The position numbers and the translations under genes were made by a program. This document shows positions 31,746-41,688 of a stretch of DNA of 64,000 nucleotides, piece after piece (within the stretch, counting starts at the first letter, position 1; the number at the start of each line of letters is the position of its first letter). Origin of the DNA: Alphaproteobacteria bacterium. Lineage in GTDB: Bacteria; Pseudomonadota; Alphaproteobacteria; Micropepsales; Micropepsaceae. The notes below the pieces were generated by a model. The model made no database searches. It was not told the DNA's origin and saw only the letters and a program-made list of their open reading frames with translations. Where the stretch lies: positions 310,001 to 374,000 of the forward strand of contig JADHVO010000005.1 of the NCBI GenBank assembly GCA_016783965.1. The letters run 5' to 3'.

Positions 31746-33965
31746 CTATCCCTCGATCTTCGAAAAGTCCGCCACCTGGTGAAGCGTCGCGCGCAGGGCG
31801 GCCAGCAGGTTGAGGCGGTTGGTGCGCACGATCTTGTCATCCGCGTTCACCTTCACCTTGTCGAAGAACGCATCGACTGGAGCCCGGAGCCCCGCCATCT
31901 CCCGCATCGCCCCCGCGAAGTCCTCGCGCTCCAGCGCCGGAGCAATTGCGCCCTTGGCCGCCGTCAGCGCCGCAAACAGCGCCTTCTCCTGCGGTTCGGC
32001 CAGCTGATCCTCGATGACCTCGCCGCCATAGCGGTGGTCATCCTTCTTCTCCTCGACCTTGAGGATATTCGCCGCCCGCTTGTACCCGGCGAGCAGGTTC
32101 GCCCCGTCATCGCTCTTCAGAAACGCCTGCAACGCCTCGACCCGAGCAACCAGCCGCACCAGGTCGTCTTGATCTCCTAGGCTAAAGACCGCGTTGACCA
32201 AGTCGTATCGGGTGCCGCGATCACGTAGCGCAACGGCCATCCGGTCAGCCAAGAAGGCGAGCAATCCTTCCGAGATGTGCTTGAAAACGAAATCTCGATA
32301 CTTGAGTCGCTCGCGGTCATGTTCTTCGTGACCGAACGGCGTTGTACGCTGTTGAACTGAGCTAGCGACAAGAAAGCGGTGGAACCTAACTTCCATCACA
32401 AGCTGATGGTCGCCACCGTCATTCCTTAGCATCGAGTTGATCTTCAAGCTCTTATCGAAGATCGCTCGCACCAAAGAAAAGACATTCAGCCGGGTCTTAT
32501 TTTCAAGCACCGTGCGAATGAACCCAAGCGCGGCACGCCTGAGTGCAAACGGATCGCTTGATCCGGTCGGCTTTTCATCGACAGCGAAAAAGTCTGTCAG
32601 CTGTTCCAGCTTGTCAGCCAGTGCCACTGCGATTGCGATCTTGTTTGTTGCTACCGCATCGGTCGGTCCCAGCGGCTTGTAATGATCGCGCACGGCATCT
32701 GCGACTTCCGGGTCCTCATTGTCGTTGAGCGCGTAATAGCGACCCATCACCCCCTGAAGCTCGGGAAATTCGCCCACCACGCCGCTGGTCAGGTCGGCCT
32801 TCGACAGCCGCGCCGCGCGTTTCGCCTTCTTCACGTCAGCGCCGATCTTCTCCGCGATTTCGCCCGCCAGCGCCTCGATCCGCTCCACGCGTTCGAGCTG
32901 CGTACCGAGCTTGGCGTGGAATACGATGCCGCCCAGCGCACTCACGCGGTCGGCCAGCGGTACCTTGCGGTCCTGGTCCCAGAAGAACTTCGCGTCGCTT
33001 AGCCGCGCGCGCAGCACGCGCTCGTTGCCGGCCACGATCTGCTTGCCGCCGTCCGCCGCGATCATGTTCGCCACCACCGCGAACATGTTGGCGAACTTTC
33101 CCGTCGCCGGATCGCGCAGCGAGAAATACTTCTGATGCGTCCGCATCGACGTCTGCAAAATCTCCGCCGGCACGTCCATGAACTGGTTCTCGATCTGGCC
33201 GAGCAGCACCACCGGCCACTCCGCCAGCCCCGCCACCTCGTCCAGCAGCCCCTCGTCCCGGATCATCTCCAGCCCGTGGATGAACGCCGCCTGCTTCACG
33301 CCCTCGAAGATGATCGCCTTGCGCTCCTCCGCATCGAGGATCACATGCGCTGCATGCAGCTTCTCGCGATAATCCTCGAACCGCTTCACCGCGATCGTCC
33401 CGCTCGACAGGAAGCGATGGCCCTTGGTCGTGTTGCCCGACTCAACGCCGGCAAACGCGAACTCCACCACATCGCCATCCAGCGTGCAGAGGATCGAATG
33501 CAGGGGCCGCACCCAGCGCACCGGGTTGTTCGACTTTTGCGGCCAGCGCATCGACTTCGGCCACGGCAGCTTGCCCAGCACCTCGGGCAGGAACTCCGCG
33601 ATCACGTCCGCCGTCGCGCGGCCTTTGAGATCGATCACCGCGACATAGAACGGCCCCTTGCCGTCGTCGCGCTGCTCGCAATCCTCCAGCTTCACGCCCG
33701 CCGAGCGCAGGAAGCCCTCGATCGCCTTGGCCGGCGCATTCACGCGCGGACCCTTCTTCTCGTCCTTGACGTCCGGCTGCTTCGCCGGCAGGCCCGCCAC
33801 GGCCAGCGTCAGCCGCCGCGGCCCCGCGAACGCCTTGATGCCTTCGAACAGCAAGCCGCGGTCCGACAGCGCGCCAGCCACCAGCCGCTCCAGGTCCTTC
33901 GCCGCTTGCGCCTGCATGCGCGCGGGGATTTCCTCACTGAACAGTTCGAGCAGAAGATCGGACAT
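31746..33965 (-). CDS. glyS: Glycine--tRNA ligase beta subunit
   Basis: MSDLLLELFSEEIPARMQ, RMRTHQKYFSL-type motif (SMRTHQKYFSLRDPATGKF), DDLVRLVARVEALQAFL; adjacent glyQ. Confidence 0.96.
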   Translation of the reverse strand: MSDLLLELFSEEIPARMQAQAAKDLERLVAGALSDRGLLFEGIKAFAGPRRLTLAVAGLPAKQPDVKDEKKGPRVNAPAKAIEGFLRSAGVKLEDCEQRDDGKGPFYVAVIDLKGRATADVIAEFLPEVLGKLPWPKSMRWPQKSNNPVRWVRPLHSILCTLDGDVVEFAFAGVESGNTTKGHRFLSSGTIAVKRFEDYREKLHAAHVILDAEERKAIIFEGVKQAAFIHGLEMIRDEGLLDEVAGLAEWPVVLLGQIENQFMDVPAEILQTSMRTHQKYFSLRDPATGKFANMFAVVANMIAADGGKQIVAGNERVLRARLSDAKFFWDQDRKVPLADRVSALGGIVFHAKLGTQLERVERIEALAGEIAEKIGADVKKAKRAARLSKADLTSGVVGEFPELQGVMGRYYALNDNEDPEVADAVRDHYKPLGPTDAVATNKIAIAVALADKLEQLTDFFAVDEKPTGSSDPFALRRAALGFIRTVLENKTRLNVFSLVRAIFDKSLKINSMLRNDGGDHQLVMEVRFHRFLVASSVQQRTTPFGHEEHDRERLKYRDFVFKHISEGLLAFLADRMAVALRDRGTRYDLVNAVFSLGDQDDLVRLVARVEALQAFLKSDDGANLLAGYKRAANILKVEEKKDDHRYGGEVIEDQLAEPQEKALFAALTAAKGAIAPALEREDFAGAMREMAGLRAPVDAFFDKVKVNADDKIVRTNRLNLLAALRATLHQVADFSKIEG

Positions 33966-33969
33966 GGCG

Positions 33970-34860
33970 TTACCCGAACCTCGGCGTGTACGCGCCCTGC
34001 GGCGTCGCCAGCCACGCCTCGCAGCACGCCTTCGCCAGCGCACGCACCCGCGCGATATACGCCGCACGCTCCGTCACGCTGATCACGCCGCGCGCATCCA
34101 GCAGGTTGAAGGTGTGACTCGCCTTGATGCACTGGTCATAGGCGGGCAGCGCCAGCTTCTTGTTGCCGCTGATCAGCTCCTGGCACTGCTTCTCGGCGTC
34201 CTTGAAGTGCTGGAACAGGATGTCGGTATCCGCCATCTCGAAGTTATAGGCGCTGAACTCCTGCTCGGCCTGGTGGAACACCTCGCCATAGCGAAACTGC
34301 TCATTGAACGCGAGGTCGTACACGAACTCGACGTTCTGGATGTACATCGCCAGCCGCTCGAGCCCGTAGGTGATCTCCCCAGACACCGGATCGCAGTCGA
34401 TGCCGCCCACCTGCTGGAAATAGGTGAATTGCGAGATCTCCATCCCGTCGCACCACACCTCCCAGCCCAGCCCCCACGCACCCAGCGTAGGGCTCTCCCA
34501 GTCGTCCTCGACGAAGCGGATGTCGTGCAGGTTCGGATCGAGCCCGATCGCGCGCAGGCTCTCCAGGTACAGGTCCTGGATGTCCGCCGGCGCCGGCTTC
34601 ATGATCACCTGGTACTGGTAGTAGTGCTGCAACCGGTTCGGGTTCTCGCCATAGCGCCCGTCCTTCGGCCGCCGCGAGGGCTGCACGAACGCCGCACGCC
34701 ACGGCCGCGGCCCCAGCGCCCGCAGGGTCGTCGCCGGGTGGAAGGTACCCGCGCCCATGTTGTCGTCGTAAGGCTGGAGCACAAGGCAACCCTTCGACGC
34801 CCAGTAGTTCTGGAGCGTCAAGATCAGGTCCTGAAACGTCTTCGCCACGACACAAGGCAT
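33970..34860 (-). CDS. glyQ: Glycine--tRNA ligase alpha subunit
   Basis: [79 protein letters not shown]. Confidence 0.98.
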   Translation of the reverse strand: MPCVVAKTFQDLILTLQNYWASKGCLVLQPYDDNMGAGTFHPATTLRALGPRPWRAAFVQPSRRPKDGRYGENPNRLQHYYQYQVIMKPAPADIQDLYLESLRAIGLDPNLHDIRFVEDDWESPTLGAWGLGWEVWCDGMEISQFTYFQQVGGIDCDPVSGEITYGLERLAMYIQNVEFVYDLAFNEQFRYGEVFHQAEQEFSAYNFEMADTDILFQHFKDAEKQCQELISGNKKLALPAYDQCIKASHTFNLLDARGVISVTERAAYIARVRALAKACCEAWLATPQGAYTPRFG

Positions 34861-34984
34861 CCAAATGTGAGGGCCGGAAACTACAGACGCGCCAAGCCCC
34901 TAACAAGCCGCGTCCCGCGCATACTTCTTATCTTGCCAAGTGGCGCTCCGCCCTGCCCAAATCGTCTCAACAGGGGAGAGATTC

Positions 34985-36511
34985 ATGTCCAGTTTCGACT
35001 TGGGTGCCGACCGGCGCACCGTCCTGCTCGGCACCGCCGCGGCAGCCGCCACGATGATGTTCTCGACGGTTCCGGGGTTCGCCGCCGATGATATCGCCGA
35101 CTTCAAGAAGATAATCGGCGCCTCGCACGGCGAGGCCCTCAAGCGCCTCCAGGACTGGATCGCCCACCCGACCATCGCCGCCGAAGGGCGCAACGTGAAG
35201 GAAGGCGCCGAGTACATGGCCAACCTTGCGAAAGAGGCGGGCTTTCAGCATGTCGAGATCGTGCCGACCAGCGGCGTCCCCGGCGTCTTCGCCACCCTCG
35301 ACGCCGGCGCGCCCAAGACCATGGGCCTCTACTTCATGTACGACGTGAAGCAGTTCGACCCCACCGAATGGTCCTCGCCGCCGCTCGCCGGCGCGCTTGT
35401 CGACAAGCCGAACTTCGGCAAGTCCATCGTCGGCCGTGGCGCCGTGAACCAGAAGGGCCCCGAAGCCACCTTCCTCGCCGCCCTCGCCGCGTTCAGGAAG
35501 CTCGGCCGCAAGCTGCCCGTGAACCTCGTCCTCGTCTGCGAGGGCGAGGAAGAGATCGGCTCGCCACATTTCGGCGAGATCGTGCGCCGTCCGGACATCA
35601 CCGCCGCGCTGAGCAAATGCGTCGGCGTCACCATGCCGTCGGCCTCGCAGGACACCACCGGCGGCGTGAACATCCAGCTCGGCGCTAAGGGCATCGTCGA
35701 GGCCGAACTCATCTCCTCCGGCGCCCATTGGGGCCGCGGCCCCAGCCATGACGTGCACTCCAGCCTCAAGGCCGCGGTCGATAGCCCGACCTGGCGCCTG
35801 ATCCACGCGCTGAACACACTGGTCAGCGCCGACGGCAACACCATCACGGTCGACGGCTGGTACGACAACGTCCGCGCCATGACGCCGCGCGAGAAGGAAA
35901 TCATCGACGCCTCGGTCAAGGTGCGCAACGAAAAGGCCGAGATGGCCGCGCTCGGCGTCACCCACTGGATAGACAACCTGCCTTTCGACAAGGCGATGGA
36001 GCGCCTCGCCTCCCAGCCCACGGTCAACATCGAAGGCCTCGTCGCCGGCTACACCGGTCCGGGCGGCAAGACCATCCTGCCCAGCAAGGCGGTCGCCAAG
36101 ATCGACTGCCGCCTCGTGCCCAACCAGACCTATGACGAAGCGTGCAGGAAGCTCCGCGCCCATCTCGACAAGCACGGCTTCCCGGACATCGAGTTCAATC
36201 CCTCCGGGGGCTATGACCCGAACGAGACCAGCGAGAAGAGCGCGCTGATCCAGGGCGAGATCGCGCTTTACACAAGGCTCGGCTATCCGCCGTCGCTCAA
36301 CCCGCGCAGCGCCGGTTCATGGCCGGGCTACATCTTCACCGGCGCACCGCTGAAGCTTCCTGCCAGCCATTACGGCATGGGCTACGGCACCGGCGCCCAC
36401 GCGCCCAACGAGTTCTATGTGATCGAGAGCAGCAACCCGAAGATCTTCGGCATGGACGACAGCACGCTCGCCTACGTCCAGTACCTCTACCAGATCGCGG
36501 CGGTAGGCTAG
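34985..36511 (+). CDS. M20-family metallopeptidase with Tat-like signal
   Basis: DRRTVLLGTAAAAATMMFSTVPGFAADD leader; FMYDVKQFDP, VGRGAVNQKGPEATFLAALAAF, CEGEEEIGSPHF. Confidence 0.88.
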   Translation: MSSFDLGADRRTVLLGTAAAAATMMFSTVPGFAADDIADFKKIIGASHGEALKRLQDWIAHPTIAAEGRNVKEGAEYMANLAKEAGFQHVEIVPTSGVPGVFATLDAGAPKTMGLYFMYDVKQFDPTEWSSPPLAGALVDKPNFGKSIVGRGAVNQKGPEATFLAALAAFRKLGRKLPVNLVLVCEGEEEIGSPHFGEIVRRPDITAALSKCVGVTMPSASQDTTGGVNIQLGAKGIVEAELISSGAHWGRGPSHDVHSSLKAAVDSPTWRLIHALNTLVSADGNTITVDGWYDNVRAMTPREKEIIDASVKVRNEKAEMAALGVTHWIDNLPFDKAMERLASQPTVNIEGLVAGYTGPGGKTILPSKAVAKIDCRLVPNQTYDEACRKLRAHLDKHGFPDIEFNPSGGYDPNETSEKSALIQGEIALYTRLGYPPSLNPRSAGSWPGYIFTGAPLKLPASHYGMGYGTGAHAPNEFYVIESSNPKIFGMDDSTLAYVQYLYQIAAVG

Positions 36512-37038
36512 GACCGCACCGGCCGGATTGGCCGCGTACCATCCCAGTGCGCGGCCGCCTCGCGGAGGCGTTCGAAAAAGGCACCCTTGCTGCCAGAGAT
36601 ATCCGACACCTCCATCACCGTGCCCGGATGCGTCTCGGTATCGAAATAGACAAAGCGTCCATCCGGCCCGCCGATCTGTCCTTCCTGGCCGATCCTGAAA
36701 CCCAGTGCGGCGAACCGGTCAAAATCCGCCTGGTAGTTCCGCGTCCAGTACGACATGTGCTGCAAACCTTCGCGCCCGCTCGCAAGGAAGTCGCGATACA
36801 TGCTAGGCGCGTCGTTGCGTTGCTGGATCAACTCGATCTGGAGATCGCCGGTGTTCGCCAGCGCGATGCTTACTTCGGCATCCGAAGGCTCGCCGCGATA
36901 GCGGAACCAGTCCATCTTCGCCCGCTCGATGTAGTAGAACGGCCCCACACCCAGCACTTCGGTCCAGTGTTTCATCGCCGCTTCGATGTCGCGCACGACA
37001 TAGCCGTTCTGGCAGACCTTCCCGAAGATACGGCTCAT
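36508..37038 (-). CDS. VOC family (glyoxalase/dioxygenase superfamily) protein
   Basis: VCQNGYVVRDIEAAMKHWTEVLGVGPFYYIER ... DIQ/ELIQQRNDAPSMYRDFL ... GTVMEVSD. Confidence 0.85.
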   Translation of the reverse strand: MSRIFGKVCQNGYVVRDIEAAMKHWTEVLGVGPFYYIERAKMDWFRYRGEPSDAEVSIALANTGDLQIELIQQRNDAPSMYRDFLASGREGLQHMSYWTRNYQADFDRFAALGFRIGQEGQIGGPDGRFVYFDTETHPGTVMEVSDISGSKGAFFERLREAAAHWDGTRPIRPVRS

Positions 37039-37976
37039 AGCGCCAATCCCCTGCCCCCACGCAGCACGGCATCGGCATCGGCGGTGTAGGTGCCGTCCGC
37101 CTCATGCAGCACCAGCCCATGCAGCATCCGAAACGGCGCGCGCGAGGCCTTTCTGGCTTGCAAGATGACCCGCTTCGCCGCTTCACCCGCGTGCGGATGC
37201 AGCGGATAGACGCACACCCCGGTCGGCGGCAGCGCCGCCAGCGCCTCGCCCAGCCGGTCGCTGCGCAGGATGCAGGTGAACGTGCCGCCCGGCGCCGTCC
37301 GCTTCACGCCGACCGCCAGCCACTCCGTCAGCTCGCCGCCCTCGTCATGCAGCGCGCCCGCCCGCATCTCGTCCGGCGACACCTCGCCACCCGCATGAAA
37401 CGGCGGATTGCACATCACATGGTCGTAGTCGCGCTTCATGTCCGCCGGCAGATCGAGCGCATCGACGGTCACGAACACCACGCGCTCGCCCATCCCGTTC
37501 GCCGTCGCGTTCTGGTTCGACAGCGCGACCAGGTCGCTCTCGATCTCCGCACCCACCGCTTTCACGCCCCGTACACGCGCCGCGAGGCACAGGCTCGCGG
37601 TGCCCGCCCCGCTCCCCAGCTCCAGGACTTCGTCGCCGGCATGCGCAGGCACCGCGGCTGCCACCATGACGGCATCCAGCCCGGAGCGGAATCCATCCTT
37701 GCGCTGGCGCACAACCACCGCGCCGCCGAGAAACCGGTCCTCGGTGAATTCCACCGGTGAACGGCGTCCGGCCTGCGCCATACCGTCCGCCAGAATCGCT
37801 TTGGCGCGATCGAAGTCGTCGTCGCTCACCATCAGCCGGCGCGGCAAAATGCCCAGACTTCCGTCCATCACCGAGGCGTTTTCGTCGAACACCATGCTCT
37901 CGATATCGGCATCGGCCAGCAGGCTGCGCGCAAAGCTCAGCAATACCTGATCGTTGGTTTTCAGCACGGGACGCAT
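37035..37976 (-). CDS. DUF2007-like domain fused to TrmN6-like methyltransferase
   Basis: N-term LKTNDQVLLSFARSLLADADIESMVFDENASVMDGSLGILPRRLMVSDDDFDRAKAIL; C-term FLGGAVVVRQRKDGFRSGLDAVMVAAAVPAHAGDEVLELGSGAGTASLCLAAR and MCNPPFH. Confidence 0.85.
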   Translation of the reverse strand: MRPVLKTNDQVLLSFARSLLADADIESMVFDENASVMDGSLGILPRRLMVSDDDFDRAKAILADGMAQAGRRSPVEFTEDRFLGGAVVVRQRKDGFRSGLDAVMVAAAVPAHAGDEVLELGSGAGTASLCLAARVRGVKAVGAEIESDLVALSNQNATANGMGERVVFVTVDALDLPADMKRDYDHVMCNPPFHAGGEVSPDEMRAGALHDEGGELTEWLAVGVKRTAPGGTFTCILRSDRLGEALAALPPTGVCVYPLHPHAGEAAKRVILQARKASRAPFRMLHGLVLHEADGTYTADADAVLRGGRGLAL

Positions 37977-38082
37977 GGCCTGCTCGCGTGAAGGTGTCCC
38001 GGATGGGGCAATGGTCGTCTTGACCGGGCGTTATTCGCCTCCCAATCTCGCAAATGCCGGGCAGCCCCGGCAAGGAGTGCAG

Positions 38083-39099
38083 ATGCTGAAGCCAGACACG
38101 CGCAAGACAGCCGCCGGCGGTGTTTCCCCCGTCGAGCGCCTGCACGCGCTGGTGGCGGATGCCATGGCGGCTACCGACCGCATGATCCACGCCCGCATGG
38201 GCAGCGGTGTCGCGCTGATCCCGGAGCTCTCCAAGCATCTGATCGATTCCGGCGGCAAGCGCCTGCGTCCGATGCTGACGCTCGCGGCCGCGCAGCTCGG
38301 CGGCTACACCGGCGACAAGCAGATTAACCTCGCCGCCGCGGTCGAGTTCATCCACACGGCCACGCTCCTGCACGACGACGTGGTCGACGCCAGCACGCTT
38401 CGCCGCGGCAAGGTCGCGGCCAATCTCGTGTGGGGCAACAAGGCGACCGTGCTGGTCGGCGACTTCCTGTTCAGCCGCGCCTTCGAGATGATGGTCGACA
38501 CCGGCTCGCTCCGCGTCCTCGACATCCTCTCGCACGCCTCCGCAGTCATCGCCGAGGGCGAGGTGATGCAGCTCAAGTCCGAGAGCAATCTCGGCACCAC
38601 CGAGGAGCACTATCTCAAGGTCGTCGGTGCCAAGACCGCCGCGCTGTTTGCGGCCGCTGCCGAGTCCGGCGCCACGCTGTGCAACAAGGGTCCGGAGTTC
38701 GTGGAAGCCATGCGCGCCTATGGCGAGAGCCTCGGCATCGCCTTCCAGCTCGTGGACGACGCCCTCGACTATTCCGGCCGCCAGGCGCTGATGGGCAAGG
38801 CCGTCGGCGATGATTTCCGCGAAGCCAAGGTCACGCTGCCCGTGATCCTCGCCTACGCCCGCGCCGACAAGCCGGCGCAGCAGTTCTGGAAGCGCGTGAT
38901 CGAAGGCGGCCCGCAAAGCGAGCCCGATCTCGAACGCGCGATCTCCTATGTGGAGTCCACCGGCGCGATCCAGGAGACCATGACCCGCGCTCGCCACTAC
39001 GCCGACGTCGCCGTCGCCGCTCTTCAGTCGCTGGCGCCGAGCGAGATCAAGGCCGCGTTGGCCGACATTGCCGATTTCTGCGTCGAGCGGGCCTTCTAG
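38083..39099 (+). CDS. Polyprenyl diphosphate synthase
   Basis: GGKRLRPMLTLAAAQLGGY, FIHTATLLHDDVVDASTLRRGK, FQLVDDALDYSG. Confidence 0.95.
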   Translation: MLKPDTRKTAAGGVSPVERLHALVADAMAATDRMIHARMGSGVALIPELSKHLIDSGGKRLRPMLTLAAAQLGGYTGDKQINLAAAVEFIHTATLLHDDVVDASTLRRGKVAANLVWGNKATVLVGDFLFSRAFEMMVDTGSLRVLDILSHASAVIAEGEVMQLKSESNLGTTEEHYLKVVGAKTAALFAAAAESGATLCNKGPEFVEAMRAYGESLGIAFQLVDDALDYSGRQALMGKAVGDDFREAKVTLPVILAYARADKPAQQFWKRVIEGGPQSEPDLERAISYVESTGAIQETMTRARHYADVAVAALQSLAPSEIKAALADIADFCVERAF

Positions 39100-39968
39100 C
39101 CGAACCGCGTCGCGCTCACCCACCACTTGGGATGCGAGCGTTCCAACGCAATCGCCGCCATCGCAGCCGCGTCGTCGTCTTCGAACAGCCCGAAGCAGGT
39201 CGCACCGCTGCCGCTCATCCGCCACAGCAGGCATCCCGGCATCCGCGACAGCTCGTTCAGCACCTCGCCGATCACAGGCGCGATCTCGATCGCCGGCGCC
39301 TGGAGGTCGTTCGACGTCAGCTTCAGGTAGGTCACCAGCCCTGCCACATCGCGCGCCTGCAAGTCATGCGAGACCGCGCCGACGCCGCGCCGCGTCTTCA
39401 GCGCCTTGAACACAGGCCCCGTCGGCACCGCGACGCGCGGATTGACCAGCACCGCAGCAACACGAGGAACGCCGTCCGCCGCCGTGACCCGCTCGCCGCG
39501 ACCTTCCATCCACGACGCTCGGCCCGACAGGCATACAGGAACATCCGACCCGAGCGCTGCAGCAATCGCCGACAACTCGGCGTCAGGCACAGACAAGTCC
39601 CACAGCCGCACCAGCCCGCGCAGCGCCGCCGCTGCATCCGCCGAGCCGCCACCGATCCCCGACGCCACCGGCAGGTTCTTGGTCAGGATGATCGCCGCCT
39701 CCGGCTCGCGCCCCGCGTGCGCCGCCAGCGCTCGCGCCGCGCGCAGGACCAGGTTGTCGGCATCGAGCGCCAGGTCGGCGCCGAACGGCCCGCCGATCTC
39801 CAGCGACAGCATACCGGCGCACTCGAGCGTCAGCGCATCGCCCATCCCCGCAAACACCACAAGGCTTTCCAGGTCGTGAAACCCGTCCGCCCGTCGCTCG
39901 CCGACGTGCAGGAACAGATTGATCTTGGCCGGCGCGAATTCGCTGAGCGGCTCAGTTGGGCTTGGCAC
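39096..39968 (-). CDS. ispE: 4-diphosphocytidyl-2-C-methyl-D-erythritol kinase
   Basis: APAKINLFLHVGERRADGFHDLESLVVF and LPVASGIGGGSADAAAALRGL GHMP kinase motifs. Confidence 0.95.
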   Translation of the reverse strand: MPSPTEPLSEFAPAKINLFLHVGERRADGFHDLESLVVFAGMGDALTLECAGMLSLEIGGPFGADLALDADNLVLRAARALAAHAGREPEAAIILTKNLPVASGIGGGSADAAAALRGLVRLWDLSVPDAELSAIAAALGSDVPVCLSGRASWMEGRGERVTAADGVPRVAAVLVNPRVAVPTGPVFKALKTRRGVGAVSHDLQARDVAGLVTYLKLTSNDLQAPAIEIAPVIGEVLNELSRMPGCLLWRMSGSGATCFGLFEDDDAAAMAAIALERSHPKWWVSATRFG

Positions 39969-41688
39969 CGGCGTCCAGCCCGTCCTTCAGCTTCTTCTCG
40001 ATGACGGCCTTGTCGGCGTCGCTGGGCCCGAACGCCAGCGCATGGTTCCACTGGAACTCCGCTTCCCGCCGCCGTCCGACTCGCCAATAGGCATCGCCCA
40101 GGTGATCGTTGATGGTCGGATCACCCGGCACCAGTTCAACCGCCTTCTCCAGCGTCCTCGCCGCATCCGCATAACGGCCGACCTTGTAGTACGCCCACCC
40201 CACACTGTCGGCGATGTAGCCGTCGGTCGGCTTGAGCGTGTGCGCCTTCTCCAGCATCGCAAGCGCCTCGGGGATGTTGCGGTTCTGATCCACCCAGCTG
40301 TAGCCGAGATAATTGAGCAGCGTCGGCTCGTTGGGCGCGAGTTGCAGTGCGCGTTTCAGGTCCAGCTCCGCCGCGCTCCAGTTCTTGCTGCCCTCTTCCG
40401 ACACGGCGCGCGCGAAGTACAGTGGCCAGTTGGACGCCTTGTCGGCGGTGCCCAGCAGATCGACCGCGTGGTTATAGGCCTCGGCCGCTTCCGCAAACTT
40501 GCTCTCGCTCCGATAGGTGTCGCCGAGCGCCGTCCATGCCTCGACATCCTGCGGATTGGCCGCCGTCAGCGCCTTCAGCTGCTCCTCCGCCTTCGCGTTG
40601 TTGCCCAGTCGCGCCTCATCCAGCGCGATCTCCACCGCTGCCATGCGCCAATAGGGCGACTTCTTGTCGATGGTCGTATAGACCGCAATCGCATCCTCGT
40701 ACTTTTGCAGGTTCTCGAGCCGGTCCGCGAGAAGCACCGCGCCGAGATCGAGTCCCGGCCGCAGGTAGAGCGCCAGCCGCATGTAGAGGATCGAGACATC
40801 CGCGCTCGCATCGTCGGTCAGCGACGCCGCGATGCCGAACAGTGCTTCCGCTGCGCCGTCGGCTGGCGACGTCACCAGCGCATCGGGACGCTTGCCGGAC
40901 TTCACACGTTCCAGCCCCGTGTCGGCGATCTGCTTCAGCCCGGGCTCTGCCTGCATCCTGGTGTACAGCGCAACAGCGTCGTCCTTGCGGCCTTGCCGCT
41001 CCAGGAACCGGCCATAAGCATCGACGATGCGCGGGCTCGCTCCGCCGCCGGCCAGCACCGTCTTGTAGGACGTCTCGGCAACCTGCGTGTCGCCGAGATA
41101 ATCGGCGAGCAGTGCGAGGTGGAACATCGACAACGCGTCTGCCCCGCCCTGCGCGCGCAGCGACGCCAGATCGGCGATCGCCGCCGCCTTGTCGCCCGTG
41201 CCGGCTGCGGCCCAGCCGTCGATCAGGCCGATGGTCAGCGACGTGAACGGGCCCTTCTCGGATAGCCCGATCTGCTTGCGCACCTCCGCATAGTCCTTGT
41301 GCTTCAGTGCGGCCACCGCCAGCGTCAGGCGCGCCGCCCGGTCGCCAGGCGTCAGCGCCACGACCTGCTGCGCCAGCTTCGCGGCCGTATCGATGTCGCC
41401 CGACGACGTGGTGAAGAAGAACGCCAGCGCCAGCAGCTGCTGGTTTTGCGGATCGGCGTTCAGGCTCGCGCGATAGTACTGCGCGGCATCCCTCAGATTG
41501 TGCTGGCTCGCCGCGAACCGCGCGGAGAGGTAGTTGCCGAACTCCGCGGCATCGGCATCGCGCGCCGCGGTGCCGGGGTTCACGTCGCCCGTCGTCGTCG
41601 TGTTCGCACCACCGGTCGCGCAGGCGCCCAGCAGCAGCGCCATCCCGAGAATCGCAATCGTCGCCTTACGCAATGCCGCCTCACTCAC
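39952..41688 (-). CDS. Tetratricopeptide-repeat lipoprotein-like protein
   Basis: Cys near N-terminus (LLLGACATGG lipobox) and repeated TPR helices (AWTALGDTYRSESKFAEAAEAYNHAVDL, etc.). Confidence 0.88.
   Translation of the reverse strand: MSEAALRKATIAILGMALLLGACATGGANTTTTGDVNPGTAARDADAAEFGNYLSARFAASQHNLRDAAQYYRASLNADPQNQQLLALAFFFTTSSGDIDTAAKLAQQVVALTPGDRAARLTLAVAALKHKDYAEVRKQIGLSEKGPFTSLTIGLIDGWAAAGTGDKAAAIADLASLRAQGGADALSMFHLALLADYLGDTQVAETSYKTVLAGGGASPRIVDAYGRFLERQGRKDDAVALYTRMQAEPGLKQIADTGLERVKSGKRPDALVTSPADGAAEALFGIAASLTDDASADVSILYMRLALYLRPGLDLGAVLLADRLENLQKYEDAIAVYTTIDKKSPYWRMAAVEIALDEARLGNNAKAEEQLKALTAANPQDVEAWTALGDTYRSESKFAEAAEAYNHAVDLLGTADKASNWPLYFARAVSEEGSKNWSAAELDLKRALQLAPNEPTLLNYLGYSWVDQNRNIPEALAMLEKAHTLKPTDGYIADSVGWAYYKVGRYADAARTLEKAVELVPGDPTINDHLGDAYWRVGRRREAEFQWNHALAFGPSDADKAVIEKKLKDGLDAGAKPN

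Noticed and set aside
37345-39234. 629-aa minus-strand ORF
   Set aside because: Runs through the coding region of the polyprenyl synthetase (opposite strand) and overlaps the DUF2007-methyltransferase; shadow ORF typical of high-GC DNA.
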